Shown one piece after another: positions 63,810 to 64,000 of a stretch of DNA of 64,000 bases (its first letter is position 1; each line of letters starts with the position of its first letter). Under the pieces are notes generated by a model, which saw nothing but the letters and a program-made list of their open reading frames with translations, had not been told where the DNA came from and ran no database searches. A program made the translations under genes and the position numbers. Source of the stretch: Branchiostoma floridae (lineage: Eukaryota; Chordata; Leptocardii; Amphioxiformes; Branchiostomatidae); the NCBI RefSeq assembly GCF_000003815.2, contig NC_049996.1, positions 3,944,981 to 4,008,980 of the forward strand, written 5' to 3'.

Positions 63810-64000
63810 TTACCCCATCTAGACCGAGGGGCTAAAAGTCGCGTGCCAAATTTGACGTCGCATAACTGACAAATAACGTGTGTGTAAGGACTAAGTGACT
63901 TTTCCTAAAATGTTTTTAGCAACAATTCTACGAAAAGCTATAAATTTGTCATTTTTCGTGTTACCATGGCAATGGGTTTTTGACAGGCATATTTTACCAA
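63810..64000 (-). mobile_element. Partial copy of the piggyBac-like family at the window end
   Basis: It begins ACCCCATCTAGACCGAGG, then GGCTAAAAGTCGCGTGCC, and continues with the inverted internal sequence (CCATGGCAATGGGTTTTTGA), cut by the end of the window. Confidence 0.5.

Overview
The window looks like genomic DNA of a marine deuterostome, most likely an amphioxus (Branchiostoma). Three things point that way: intron-split genes for innate-immune-type extracellular proteins (a SUEL/rhamnose-binding-lectin receptor, a peptidoglycan recognition protein and a trypsin-like protease); a receptor tail with 'EPYAV' and 'NPMY' motifs that I associate with amphioxus type II membrane proteins (from memory, not searched); and a dense mix of LINE, tRNA-derived SINE, piggyBac-like, THAP/Harbinger-like and palindromic MITE repeats. 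The species is an inference. No bacterial-style genes, rRNA, CRISPR or operons were seen.

Four multi-exon gene models were assembled by matching GT..AG sites, codon phase and domain order. (1) Minus strand, 32321 to 24484: a complete six-exon, 728-residue type II membrane protein with an acidic tyrosine-rich tail, a TM segment, an N-glycosylation-rich 22-residue-repeat stalk, a SUEL lectin domain split over two exons, and a WSC-like cysteine module. (2) Plus strand, from 57534 to beyond the end of the window: a diverged paralogue with the same exon order and phases but a frame lesion in the stalk exon. (3) Plus strand, 42458-48712: a complete seven-exon, 277-residue secreted trypsin-like serine protease with intact triad and Asp189 equivalent. 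(4) Minus strand, 54392-50310: a complete five-exon, 226-residue PGRP with an N-terminal signal-anchor helix and all four zinc-ligand positions. The two lectin-receptor genes point away from each other and flank the protease and PGRP genes, so 24-64 kb reads as an innate-defence or mucosal gene neighbourhood. That functional grouping is inference.

Region by region: 1-12.6 kb is repeats and AT-rich noncoding DNA, with a piggyBac-like MITE (3394-4286), a LINE-tail tandem array interrupted by an N gap (8153-8807) and a hammerhead-ribozyme-like motif (11491-11532, minus). 12.6-14.5 kb holds SINE-like repeats and the 3' end of a LINE. 14.5-24 kb is noncoding with minisatellites and MITEs. 24-33 kb is lectin receptor 1. 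33.58-36.29 kb is a decayed THAP/DDE transposon with terminal inverted repeats and a SAP-domain remnant on the opposite strand. 36.3-42 kb is mostly noncoding with a SINE and a 500-bp element between 36-bp direct repeats. 42.4-48.7 kb is the protease, 50.3-54.4 kb the PGRP, and 57.5-63.8 kb lectin receptor 2, whose third intron contains a perfect 464-bp direct duplication.
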